From NCBI GenBank assembly GCA_963649295.1, contig CAVJHK010000002.1:1-64000 (forward strand): a DNA stretch of 64,000 bases. The letters run 5' to 3'. A program made the translations under genes and the position numbers. Below are positions 15,576 through 24,562 of this stretch, one piece after another (position 1 is the first letter of the stretch; each line of letters opens with the position of its first letter). The DNA comes from RGIG3528 sp963649295. GTDB lineage: Bacteria > Bacillota > Clostridia > Lachnospirales > Lachnospiraceae. A model generated the notes under the pieces. That model had not been told where the DNA came from and made no database searches. It worked only from the letters and a program-made list of their open reading frames with translations.

Positions 15576-18500
15576 ATGCAGAAAGCCGTAATCAGAGAAG
15601 AATTAATTACAATTCCCACATATAAACAGGCGTCACCCGAAAAAAGCCCGATATTTATGGAAAAGCGGGCTTACCAGGGGAGTACGGGAAGGGTTTATCC
15701 GCTTCCGGTAACAGAAAAAATTTATGATGAAAAGGAAGATAAGACGTATCGCGCGGTTATCCTCGAAAACGATTATCTTTATGTATGTGTTTTGCCTGAG
15801 CTTGGCGGGCGTATTCAAAGAGCACTCGACAAGACAAACGGATATGATTTTGTTTATTACAATCATGTGATAAAGCCTGCACTTGTTGGACTTGCCGGTC
15901 CCTGGATCTCGGGCGGAATAGAATTTAACTGGCCGCAGCATCACAGGCCTTCCACATTTTCTCCCGTAAATTACAGAACTCTTGAAAATCCCGACGGATC
16001 GGTCACCTGTTATGTCGGCGAAACGGATGTTATGTACGGGACTTCAAATACGCTTGCGATCACGCTTTATCCCGACAAAGCCTATATAGAGCTCTCCGGC
16101 ACATTTTATAATCCGACCGATATGCCGCAAACCTTTCTTTGGTGGGCAAATCCGGCCGTAAGCGTAAACGACAACACCTATTCCGTATTTCCGCCCGACG
16201 TAAATGCGGTAATGGATCACGGAAAACGCGCAGTTTCTACGTTTCCGATCGCAACGGGTGAATATTACAAGGTTGACTATTCGGCGGGCGTTGATATTTC
16301 GAGATACAAAAATATTCCGGTTCCGACGTCCTATATGGCTGCGCATTCAGATTTTGATTTTATAGGAAACTTTGATGAAGGGGCAGACGCAGGGCTTCTT
16401 CATGTGGCAGACCACCATGTGTCGCCCGGAAAAAAGCAATGGACATGGGGCAACGGCGACTTTGGGCGCATGTGGGACAAAAATCTTACCGATGAGGACG
16501 GCCCTTATATTGAGCTTATGACGGGCGTATATACGGACAATCAGCCCGATTTTACGTGGCTTAAGCCAAATGAGGAAAAAACGTTTGTACAGTATTTTAT
16601 GCCCTATAAGCATGTGGGGAGAGTGTCAAATGCCACACGTGACGCGGCAATAGGAATAAAAAAGAACGAAATAAACGTATATTCGGCGGGTGTTTTTAAA
16701 AATGCCGAAATAAAAATAGTATGCGATAAAAAGACGGTTTACTGTAAGACTGTCGATTTAATGCCTTGCACATGCTTTACGGATAATATCGACGAGCTTC
16801 ATGATTATACAGTTACGGTATGCGACGAAAAAGGAAATCTGCTTTGTAAATATAAGGAATTTGTGCCGAGTGACACTCCCGTGCCGAGCCCCATGGAGCC
16901 GCTCAAAAAACCTTCGGAAATTGACACAACGGAAGAGCTTTTTCTTGCGGGACAGCATCTTGAGCAATACCGTCATGCGACACGCGAGCCCGAGGATTAT
17001 TATCTTGAAGGACTAAAGCGCGACAAAACGGATATAAGGCTTAACAATGCTTATGGGCTGTTACTTATGCGAAGGGGCGAGATGCGTGAAGCACTAAAGT
17101 ACTTTGATTCGGCAATCAGAAAGCAAACGTGGAGAAATCCGAATCCTTATAACGGCGAATGCTATTTTAACGAGGGAATTGCATATTTTAATCTCGGAGA
17201 ATTCGACAAGGCATACGATGCTTTTTATAAGGCAGCATGGTCTATGGAAACCGCCGGCAACGCATTTTATTATCTTGCCATGATTTTAAATCAAAAGGGA
17301 AAAGTGCGGGAAGCGCTTAATTTTGCCGAAAAATCGCTGTATCATAATTTCTGCAATATGAATGCAAGAGTGCTAAAGACGGAACTCCTCATTGCATTAA
17401 ATGAGCCTTATAAGGACTTTGTTGACGAAAGTATTAAAATCGATAAATTGTCGCTCGGGATTTTGTATAGAGCACTTGACACAAAAGAATTTTACCGCGT
17501 AATGGGCGACAGGACAGATAATTACCTAAATCTCGCAAGGCTTTATGAGAGAATGGGATTTTTTGAAAATGCGCTTGATATCCTTAAAAATTCTCCACAT
17601 GCAAATCCGCTTGCTGCATACAGAAAAGCGCATATTTATATGATTATGGGAAATATCGACGAATGTGTGAGTGAGATTAAGCGTGCGGAAAGTCTCCCCG
17701 CAGATTATTGCTTCCCCAATAATGTTGCAGACATAAATGTGCTTAAGGAAGCGGAAATCGTAATGGATTTTGCGGGTGACAAGGCTCCCATGGCAGCATA
17801 TTATCTCGGAAATCTTTATTATGACAAAAAGAGATATGAAGAAGCAAAATCTGAATGGGAAAAGGCCGCAGTCATAAAGCCGGATTTTGCGATGCCATAC
17901 CGGAATCTCTCGATTTATTGCTACAATAAAGAAGGAAATGCGGAAAAAGCATTAAGCTATATTACAACAGCGGTGAATTTAGAGCCTCAAAACTCAAGAT
18001 TTTTGCTTGAGCAGGAGCAATTACTTGAAAATGTGGGGGCGGATCCCGTTGTCAGAATCTCGATGCTTGAAGATCATAAGGATATTATAGAGGAACGCGA
18101 TGCACTCTGCATAGCTTATGTAAAGCTGCTTAATCTTAACGGAAGATATAAGGAAGCGCTTGATATACTTAAAAAACACAAATTCCACGTTTGGGAAGGC
18201 GGCGAAGGACATGTTGCGGCCGAATACAAAAATGCGCTTTTTGCGCTTGCGGATACGGCACAGAACGCGGGTGACTATGAACATGCATTTGACCTTGCCT
18301 CACAAACGCTTGAATTCCCCGAAAACTTGGGCGAAGGAAAATTGTTTAATGTGCCAGACAACAGAGCATATCTTATAATGGCGCTTGCACTTAAAAATAT
18401 GGGACAAGAAGGCGATGCGGAAAAATATTTTAAAAAGGCTGCGGAAGGAAGCATTGCTCCCGAAATCGTGAGATATTATAACGATCAGTCGTCCGAATAT

Positions 18501-18758
18501 ATATATTATCTGGGACTTGCGCGCGCATATCTTAAAGACCGTGAGGGAGCGCTCACCGCAATGCGGAATCTGATAGATTTTGGAAATGCGCATTTGGGTG
18601 ATGAGCCCGAATATGATTTCTTTGCGGTTTCGATGCCGGAGCTTTCGGTATACAGTCCGAATTTGAAGAAAAACAACGAAATATATCTTAAGAAGCTTAT
18701 AAATCTTGGTGTGAAAGGACTGGAAGCGGTTACCAAAATAACCGGAAAAGTGAGATGA
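15576..18758 (+). CDS. DUF5107 domain protein with long TPR array
   Basis: A 1060-residue cytoplasmic protein. The first 360 residues have the DUF5107 pattern: LENDYLYVCVLPELGGRIQRALDK, then GPWISGGIEFNWPQHHRPSTF, then FLWWANPAVSVNDNTYSVFPPDV. The NDYLxVxVLPELGGRI segment resembles galactose-mutarotase-type beta-sandwich carbohydrate enzymes. Residues about 420-1050 are tetratricopeptide repeats, e.g. AYGLLLMRRGEMREALKYFDSAI and YLGNLYYDKKRYEEAKSEWEKAAVIKP. The family recurs in polysaccharide-utilisation loci without an established reaction; a glycoside-active enzyme is likely but unproven. The start is the ATG at 15576 after GGGGGAGA. It lies before the efflux genes and the GH115 gene. Confidence 0.8.
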   Translation: MQKAVIREELITIPTYKQASPEKSPIFMEKRAYQGSTGRVYPLPVTEKIYDEKEDKTYRAVILENDYLYVCVLPELGGRIQRALDKTNGYDFVYYNHVIKPALVGLAGPWISGGIEFNWPQHHRPSTFSPVNYRTLENPDGSVTCYVGETDVMYGTSNTLAITLYPDKAYIELSGTFYNPTDMPQTFLWWANPAVSVNDNTYSVFPPDVNAVMDHGKRAVSTFPIATGEYYKVDYSAGVDISRYKNIPVPTSYMAAHSDFDFIGNFDEGADAGLLHVADHHVSPGKKQWTWGNGDFGRMWDKNLTDEDGPYIELMTGVYTDNQPDFTWLKPNEEKTFVQYFMPYKHVGRVSNATRDAAIGIKKNEINVYSAGVFKNAEIKIVCDKKTVYCKTVDLMPCTCFTDNIDELHDYTVTVCDEKGNLLCKYKEFVPSDTPVPSPMEPLKKPSEIDTTEELFLAGQHLEQYRHATREPEDYYLEGLKRDKTDIRLNNAYGLLLMRRGEMREALKYFDSAIRKQTWRNPNPYNGECYFNEGIAYFNLGEFDKAYDAFYKAAWSMETAGNAFYYLAMILNQKGKVREALNFAEKSLYHNFCNMNARVLKTELLIALNEPYKDFVDESIKIDKLSLGILYRALDTKEFYRVMGDRTDNYLNLARLYERMGFFENALDILKNSPHANPLAAYRKAHIYMIMGNIDECVSEIKRAESLPADYCFPNNVADINVLKEAEIVMDFAGDKAPMAAYYLGNLYYDKKRYEEAKSEWEKAAVIKPDFAMPYRNLSIYCYNKEGNAEKALSYITTAVNLEPQNSRFLLEQEQLLENVGADPVVRISMLEDHKDIIEERDALCIAYVKLLNLNGRYKEALDILKKHKFHVWEGGEGHVAAEYKNALFALADTAQNAGDYEHAFDLASQTLEFPENLGEGKLFNVPDNRAYLIMALALKNMGQEGDAEKYFKKAAEGSIAPEIVRYYNDQSSEYIYYLGLARAYLKDREGALTAMRNLIDFGNAHLGDEPEYDFFAVSMPELSVYSPNLKKNNEIYLKKLINLGVKGLEAVTKITGKVR

Positions 18759-18887
18759 CATAAGATTTTTAAGAAGATGATTATTGAAACAATATCATAT
18801 AAGGCTTTATAATTCTTGCATAACGATACAAAGCGGTTTGGCATCTTACGGAGAAGATGTATCAAGGGTTATGGGAGCAAAATTTAT

Positions 18888-19901
18888 ATGAATAATTTTA
18901 AGAAAAAGAATGTACTGACAGCGGCAATATGTCTGTTTGTGTTTGGTGCGGCATCCGCCTGCGGGCGGGTTACCGAAGAGCCGTTTATTGTGGTTGCCGA
19001 AAATACGGAATCCACAAAATATACGGCTTGCACGGTAACGAGAGGCGACCTTGTGCTCTCAAAGAAGGTGAGCGCAACTTATACACAGCAGGCTGAGCAG
19101 GCTGTCAGTTTTTCTGTATCCGGAAAAAAGGTAAACAATGTTTATGTGGCTGCCGGCGACAAAGTAAAAAAAGGCGATTTGCTTGCGCAGCTTTTGAGCA
19201 CGGACCTGGAAAAAGAGATAAGTGAGCTTGAATACGAAAAGGAAAGAGCAGAAGTGCTTTTGAAGCTTATGAAGGAAGATGTTCCTGAAGCCTTTGACGG
19301 ATTTTCGAATAAAGAATATGCGATTGAGGATACGCTTGACACAATCGAAATCTACGATATGAAGTTAGAAAGCTTAAAGAGAGAGCTTGAAGAAGGCAGA
19401 CTATATTCGGAAATCGACGGAACGGTGACCTGGGTCAAAAAAAATCTCCTTAAGTCCACATCAACGGCCGGTGAAAGAGTGATAAATGTTGTCGATGACG
19501 ACAGCATGGTTTTTAAGGTTGCAAAAAACAATTATACCGCGAATTTAAAGAGCACGGAAAATGTCAGCATGAAGGTGAATACGGGAACTTATGCGGGCAC
19601 TTATGAGCTTACACCCGTAAAAACTGACGAATGGGGAGATTTTCTTTATTATAAAACGGTTGACGAAACAGAATTTTCTGTCGGAACGATAGGATATATA
19701 ACGATTGTGCTTGACAATAGAAATGATATTTTGAGGGTTCCTCTGCGTGCAATTCATACAATCGGCGACCAAAATTATGTATATGTCGCAAACGAAGCGG
19801 GTGTGAGAGAAGCAAGATGGGTAACCGTGGGACTTACGGGAAATGACGGCATAGAGATAGTTGCGGGACTTTCGGAAGGGGATACGGTGATACTGAAATG
19901 A
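18888..19901 (+). CDS. Membrane-fusion (HlyD/MacA-like) adaptor lipoprotein
   Basis: A 337-residue lipoprotein with lipobox ASAC (cysteine at about residue 25). The adaptor core includes a lipoyl-like half-motif VAAGDKVKKGDLLAQL (about 85-100), a coiled-coil hairpin rich in Glu, Lys and Leu (about 105-160), and beta-barrel strands ending in AGVREARWVTVGLTGNDGIEIVAGLSEGDTVI, typical of periplasmic-adaptor C-termini. Such proteins bridge MacB-type permeases to substrates outside the membrane. The start at 18888 follows GGGAG and gives the signal peptide directly. The stop overlaps the next gene by four bases (ATGA), so the three transport genes form an operon. Confidence 0.82.
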   Translation: MNNFKKKNVLTAAICLFVFGAASACGRVTEEPFIVVAENTESTKYTACTVTRGDLVLSKKVSATYTQQAEQAVSFSVSGKKVNNVYVAAGDKVKKGDLLAQLLSTDLEKEISELEYEKERAEVLLKLMKEDVPEAFDGFSNKEYAIEDTLDTIEIYDMKLESLKRELEEGRLYSEIDGTVTWVKKNLLKSTSTAGERVINVVDDDSMVFKVAKNNYTANLKSTENVSMKVNTGTYAGTYELTPVKTDEWGDFLYYKTVDETEFSVGTIGYITIVLDNRNDILRVPLRAIHTIGDQNYVYVANEAGVREARWVTVGLTGNDGIEIVAGLSEGDTVILK

Positions 19902-21748
19902 AAAGATATGTTTTTTTTGTTATTTTTACATTTGCTTTTGCGCTGTGTTTTTCCGCATGCGGGATAAGTAACTTTGGCACAGAAAATACCAAAAACAATA
20001 TAGAATCGGAAGAAGATATAGAGCTTATTGAGCCTGTATTTACGGAAAACGAAACAGAGTGCGAAAGCGTCCTGACACGCACGATTTGCAATGCGCTTAC
20101 ATATTCCGCAATTGTGAATCCCTATACGGAGGAATATGTTTTTCCTGTTAAAGTAAACGGATTTGATTTGTGTTTTGCGCTCGGTACTAAAGTTAATGCG
20201 GGCGATATAATTTGTGTCGGAAATACGGAATATCTTCAAAAAGAGATAAATTCATATGAAACAAAAATTTCCGAATTAAATAAAAAATCGGAAACAAATC
20301 CCGAAATGGCGGAGCTTTATGCGGTTGACATAAATTATTATAAAGAGAAGCTTGATGCACTTTATGCCGAAAAAGAAAATTATATAATAAGATCAGGGAT
20401 AAAAGGATATGTGTCTTTTGCGAATTTTAACACGACCACAATCCCTGCGGGAAACGGCATAGTTGCGGTGTCGGATTTGACAAGAAAGGTAATACGCACG
20501 AGTTTTATAAAAAAATCGGTGCTCACAAACGCCCTTAATATTTTTGCTTTTGTGAACGGTGAAAGATATGAAGTATCAAATATTACGGAAGAAGACGAAA
20601 AGGTTTATTCGTATTTTGAAATAATTGACACGGATGGAAAAATTGCTTCGGGAGACGGAGCTGTACTCGTAATTATCGAAGAAAATGCGGAAAATGTGCT
20701 TTCTGTTTCGGCTGAGCACATAAAAACCGATACGTCGGGCGAATATGTCTATATAAAAACCGAAAACGGAAGCGAAAAAAGATATATAAAGACCGGCGTT
20801 ACGGACGGAGTATTTACCGAAATCGTATATGGCGTAGCGGAGGGTGAGAAGATTTTTAACAGTACCGCGTTTAATGATACCGGAAATTACGGATATGCTG
20901 AGATCGGAGAAATTACGACAAAGTTCTCGGGAAATCTTCAAATACGTTATTCAGAGTCGTATACGGAAAAATCGAAGGTTGACGGCACGGTATATTTTGA
21001 CAGTTTTAATACCGAAAGCTATTCCCTTATCGGAAAGGGAGACCTGATTTGCACGATTCATACGGAAATCGACGATGTGGAATACAAAAAAGCCGAACAA
21101 AAATTAATGCGCGCAAAAGAGCGCGGAGAGTCTGCGGATGTAATCAACAAATTACAGGAAACTCTCGATTATTATGATTATTGTGCGGGAATTACGGGAA
21201 TTTATGCAGAGCACGATGGAATAGTTTTGTCACTCGGAGAATTTGAAAGCGGGGATAAGATAACTTACGGTGCCGCCATAATAGAGATTGCGGATATTAC
21301 AAATTGCTATCTTGTTGCAACTGCGGACGACAAAAACAAAATTACGTTCGGTAGCGACTTTACGGTTACTTATTCGGCGGGCGGAACGGATGTAAGCGTG
21401 ACAACCGGAAGCGTCACGGCTGCCGGCAACATGAATACGCTTACGGGCTTAAAATCCGATACGGTTCTCGTTTCTGTTCCCGACAGCGATTTTTCGAATA
21501 TCCTCGGAAGCTTAAAGAATTTTTATTCAAGGTCGCGGATAAAAGGAACGTGCGTTACATCAAAAATCGAAAATGTCGTTACCGTGCCCAAAAAGGCGGT
21601 GACGGTTTATTCCGGAAAATATATCGTGTCGACGGTGGATTCTGACGGAAATATATTAAAAAAGACTATTGTTGTGGGCGGAAACGACAACGAAAAATAT
21701 TATGTGATATCGGGACTTAAGGAGGGAGAAAAAGTATGTTTAAAATAA
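19898..21748 (+). CDS. Large adaptor lipoprotein with two adaptor-like units
   Basis: A 616-residue lipoprotein with lipobox FSAC (cysteine at about residue 21). It appears to contain two adaptor modules in tandem. Unit one has VNAGDIICVGNTEYLQKEI with a helical hairpin (about 115-165) and ends with a SGEYVYIKTENGSEKRYIKTGVT segment. Unit two has LIGKGDLICTIHTEI, a second hairpin (about 395-430), ITGIYAEHDGIVLSLGEF and a final ISGLKEGEKVCLK. This is about twice the usual adaptor length. It overlaps both neighbours. It probably assembles with the 937-bp upstream-encoded adaptor and the FtsX permease. Confidence 0.75.
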   Translation: MKRYVFFVIFTFAFALCFSACGISNFGTENTKNNIESEEDIELIEPVFTENETECESVLTRTICNALTYSAIVNPYTEEYVFPVKVNGFDLCFALGTKVNAGDIICVGNTEYLQKEINSYETKISELNKKSETNPEMAELYAVDINYYKEKLDALYAEKENYIIRSGIKGYVSFANFNTTTIPAGNGIVAVSDLTRKVIRTSFIKKSVLTNALNIFAFVNGERYEVSNITEEDEKVYSYFEIIDTDGKIASGDGAVLVIIEENAENVLSVSAEHIKTDTSGEYVYIKTENGSEKRYIKTGVTDGVFTEIVYGVAEGEKIFNSTAFNDTGNYGYAEIGEITTKFSGNLQIRYSESYTEKSKVDGTVYFDSFNTESYSLIGKGDLICTIHTEIDDVEYKKAEQKLMRAKERGESADVINKLQETLDYYDYCAGITGIYAEHDGIVLSLGEFESGDKITYGAAIIEIADITNCYLVATADDKNKITFGSDFTVTYSAGGTDVSVTTGSVTAAGNMNTLTGLKSDTVLVSVPDSDFSNILGSLKNFYSRSRIKGTCVTSKIENVVTVPKKAVTVYSGKYIVSTVDSDGNILKKTIVVGGNDNEKYYVISGLKEGEKVCLK

Positions 21749-24540
21749 TGATTCTTAAGCTTAAGTCCAAAAAGTGGATGACGATTTCGCTTATGACCGG
21801 CATTATCCTTCTTATCGCAACGGTTTCGAGTTTCCCTATGTACAAATCCGCGGCAATGAACAAGATGCTTACGGATTCTTTTAAGGATGAATTAAAGGAA
21901 AAGGGTAAATGGCCGCTTACGGTAAAATTTAACGCATCCGCAAACAAAGACACGGGACGCCAAAGTATTTATGATGCCGAAGCGCTTGTAAGTGAATTTT
22001 ATAAAAATATGGGCGTTACCGAAAAGGAAACGGTGCTCTTTTATTCGGTGCAAAGCACCGTTATGCAGTCGGAAATGGGCAGAAGCGACATAAACGGGAT
22101 AAGCCTAAAGCCCGCATTCTTTTCGGGACTTGAAAATCATATTGCTGCGCGGTCGGGTGATGTTTTTTCCGAAAGCGGTTATACGGATGACGGCGCAATT
22201 GAGGTTATGATTTCCGAAGAAACGATGATTTCTGCGGACGTGCTTGTCAACGAAACCTTTGAACTCACAAAAATAAAGGACGACAACGGAAATCCCGTAA
22301 GAGTAAAGATTATAGGCGTTTTTGGGGTATCGGATTCGACGGATTTTTATTGGCAGCTTGTGTCAAAAAAGGCTTCATCCCTTATCCTCATGAAGGAAGA
22401 CGTGTTCAGGGACGTATTTATGGCGGAATCACGGACAAATCTTGTTTATTCGTGCATGTACAGTCTGATGTTTGAATATAATGATTTAAGCACCGATGAT
22501 ATTCCCAAAATCATGGAATATACAGATGAACTTCAAAATAACTCGGAATTTTCAAAGAACATGACATTTTCTTCATATATGTCGATTTTGGAAGCTTTTA
22601 ACAGAAGCTCCCAAAGAACAGAAGTGACGCTTTTGATGCTTACCGTTCCGGTGCTTTTTTTGCTTGGTGCGTTTATATTCATGGTATGCAATAAGATTTA
22701 CGAAAGCGACGCAAACGAAATCAGCGTAATGAAAAGCCGAGGCGCATCAAGTATGCAATTATTCCTTATGTATCTTGTGCAAAATGTTTTGATTACCGTG
22801 ATTTCATCGATATTCGGCATTTGTCTCGGGTTTGTTTTTGCGGGCGTACTCGGAAGCACGGAGAGCTTTATGGAATTTGATACGGCACGGGCGCTTGATT
22901 TGCACCTTGAAGGCGAGGCTCTCATTTATACCGCATGCGGAGCGGTGCTCGCGATTCTCATAATGACAATTCCGTCGCTTAAATACAGCCGCATTACGAT
23001 TGTGAATTTTAAGCAGCAAAAGGCGCTCAAACGCCGCACCTGGTGGAAAAAGATTTATCTTGACGTAATATGTATCGCAATTTCTCTGTACGGATATTAT
23101 CAGGCAGACAGAACGGTAAGTGACATAACGGGAAAAGCCGACAGCACGGGTGCTGTCGATCCGCTTCTTTATGTAAGCTCGTCGCTTATGATTGTGGGAC
23201 TTGGACTGTTGTTTATAAGGCTCCAACCTTATCTTGTGAACCTTATTTACCTCACAGGCAAAAAATTTTGGCATCCGGCAAGCTATTTGAGCTTTAAGGA
23301 AAACAAAAAAAATTCGGGAAGCGTTGAATTTATAATTTTGTTTACGGTAATATCGATATCGCTCGGAATTTTTAATGCGGTGGTGGCACGCACGCTTCTT
23401 CAGAATGCGGTTGACGATGCCGAATATCTTGCGGGCTGTGACATTATCGTTAAGGAACAATGGAAGGACAATTCCTATCTTGCGGAAGAGGGACTTGAGG
23501 AGCTTACCTATTACGAGCCCGATCTCGGAAAATACGATACGCTTGATATCCTCGAAAAATATACAAAAGTAATTTATGATAACCGGATAACGGTTCAAAA
23601 CGGCAGCGGAAATTTTGGCGCCACGCTTATGGGAATTCATACAAAGGAATTTGGGGAAACGACTGCGTTACCTTATGGACTCAACGAAAAAAGATACAGG
23701 GAATACTTAAATCTCCTTGCATTAAACGAAAAGGGAGCGCTTGTTTCAAGCACATTTAAAACGGTTTACGGTGTAAACATAGGCGACACCGTAACGCTTA
23801 AAGATGCGTCCGGAAACAGCATGTATCTTGTGATTTTGGACTTTTTTGATTATTGGCCCGGATATGAAAAGAGCACGGTGACGCAGGATGCATCGGGAGA
23901 CACCGTAACTAAAGACAATTTCTTAATTGTTGCAAATTATCATACACTTACCGAAAATTGGGGACAAATCCAATATGAGGTATGGATGAAGTTAAAGGAC
24001 AAAGCGGATACGGATGAGTTTTATACGTGGATTAAAGAAAACAATGTGACGGTCACAAAATATAACGATAAGGCATCAGACGTAAACGATGTGATAAATG
24101 CGCCGTTGCTCCAGGGTACAAACGGAATACTCACGATGGGATTTTTGGTTACGATGCTTCTTTGCGCAGCCGGATATCTTATTTACTGGATAATGGCAAT
24201 AAAGCAAAAAGAGCTTATGTTCGGAATCCTGCGAGCCGGCGGTATGCATAAGGGCGAGGTTATGCATTTTCTTATAAATGAGCAGCTTTTTACGGGCGGC
24301 TTTGCGATTTTGGTCGGAATATTTATAGGAAATCTGACCGTGAAATTGTTTGTTCCGGCACTTCAAAAGGCGGCATCGGCAGGCACACAGGTACTTCCGA
24401 TTGAGATTGTGACCGGCGGAAGCCACATAACAAGACTTTATATCGTGATTATGATGATGGTTGTTTTGTGTATTTGTATTTTGTCAAATCTTGTGCAGCG
24501 CTTAAATATCACCAAGGCGCTTAAGCTTGGTGAGGATTGA
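21736..24540 (+). CDS. FtsX/MacB-type ABC permease, 934 residues
   Basis: A large integral membrane protein with an N-terminal membrane anchor (about residues 15-35), an extracytoplasmic MacB-like domain (about 40-285), and two FtsX-type blocks. The first is at about 295-430 (LLMLTVPVLFLLGAFIFMV, then NEISVMKSRGASSMQLFLMY); the last is at about 800-930 (ELMFGILRAGGMHKGEVMHF). MacB-type transporters use an ATPase to drive mechanical work through the adaptor rather than moving substrate across the membrane. No ATP-binding subunit is encoded next to it, so it must be supplied elsewhere. Start overlaps the adaptor gene by 13 bases. Confidence 0.85.
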   Translation: MFKIMILKLKSKKWMTISLMTGIILLIATVSSFPMYKSAAMNKMLTDSFKDELKEKGKWPLTVKFNASANKDTGRQSIYDAEALVSEFYKNMGVTEKETVLFYSVQSTVMQSEMGRSDINGISLKPAFFSGLENHIAARSGDVFSESGYTDDGAIEVMISEETMISADVLVNETFELTKIKDDNGNPVRVKIIGVFGVSDSTDFYWQLVSKKASSLILMKEDVFRDVFMAESRTNLVYSCMYSLMFEYNDLSTDDIPKIMEYTDELQNNSEFSKNMTFSSYMSILEAFNRSSQRTEVTLLMLTVPVLFLLGAFIFMVCNKIYESDANEISVMKSRGASSMQLFLMYLVQNVLITVISSIFGICLGFVFAGVLGSTESFMEFDTARALDLHLEGEALIYTACGAVLAILIMTIPSLKYSRITIVNFKQQKALKRRTWWKKIYLDVICIAISLYGYYQADRTVSDITGKADSTGAVDPLLYVSSSLMIVGLGLLFIRLQPYLVNLIYLTGKKFWHPASYLSFKENKKNSGSVEFIILFTVISISLGIFNAVVARTLLQNAVDDAEYLAGCDIIVKEQWKDNSYLAEEGLEELTYYEPDLGKYDTLDILEKYTKVIYDNRITVQNGSGNFGATLMGIHTKEFGETTALPYGLNEKRYREYLNLLALNEKGALVSSTFKTVYGVNIGDTVTLKDASGNSMYLVILDFFDYWPGYEKSTVTQDASGDTVTKDNFLIVANYHTLTENWGQIQYEVWMKLKDKADTDEFYTWIKENNVTVTKYNDKASDVNDVINAPLLQGTNGILTMGFLVTMLLCAAGYLIYWIMAIKQKELMFGILRAGGMHKGEVMHFLINEQLFTGGFAILVGIFIGNLTVKLFVPALQKAASAGTQVLPIEIVTGGSHITRLYIVIMMMVVLCICILSNLVQRLNITKALKLGED

Positions 24541-24562
24541 TAAAGTAAGAAGAAAGAAAAAT

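Noticed and set aside
22804..23640. A 278-codon minus-strand frame inside the FtsX permease gene
   Set aside because: It has no ribosome site, is Arg/Lys/His-rich, and lies entirely inside a convincing membrane-protein gene.
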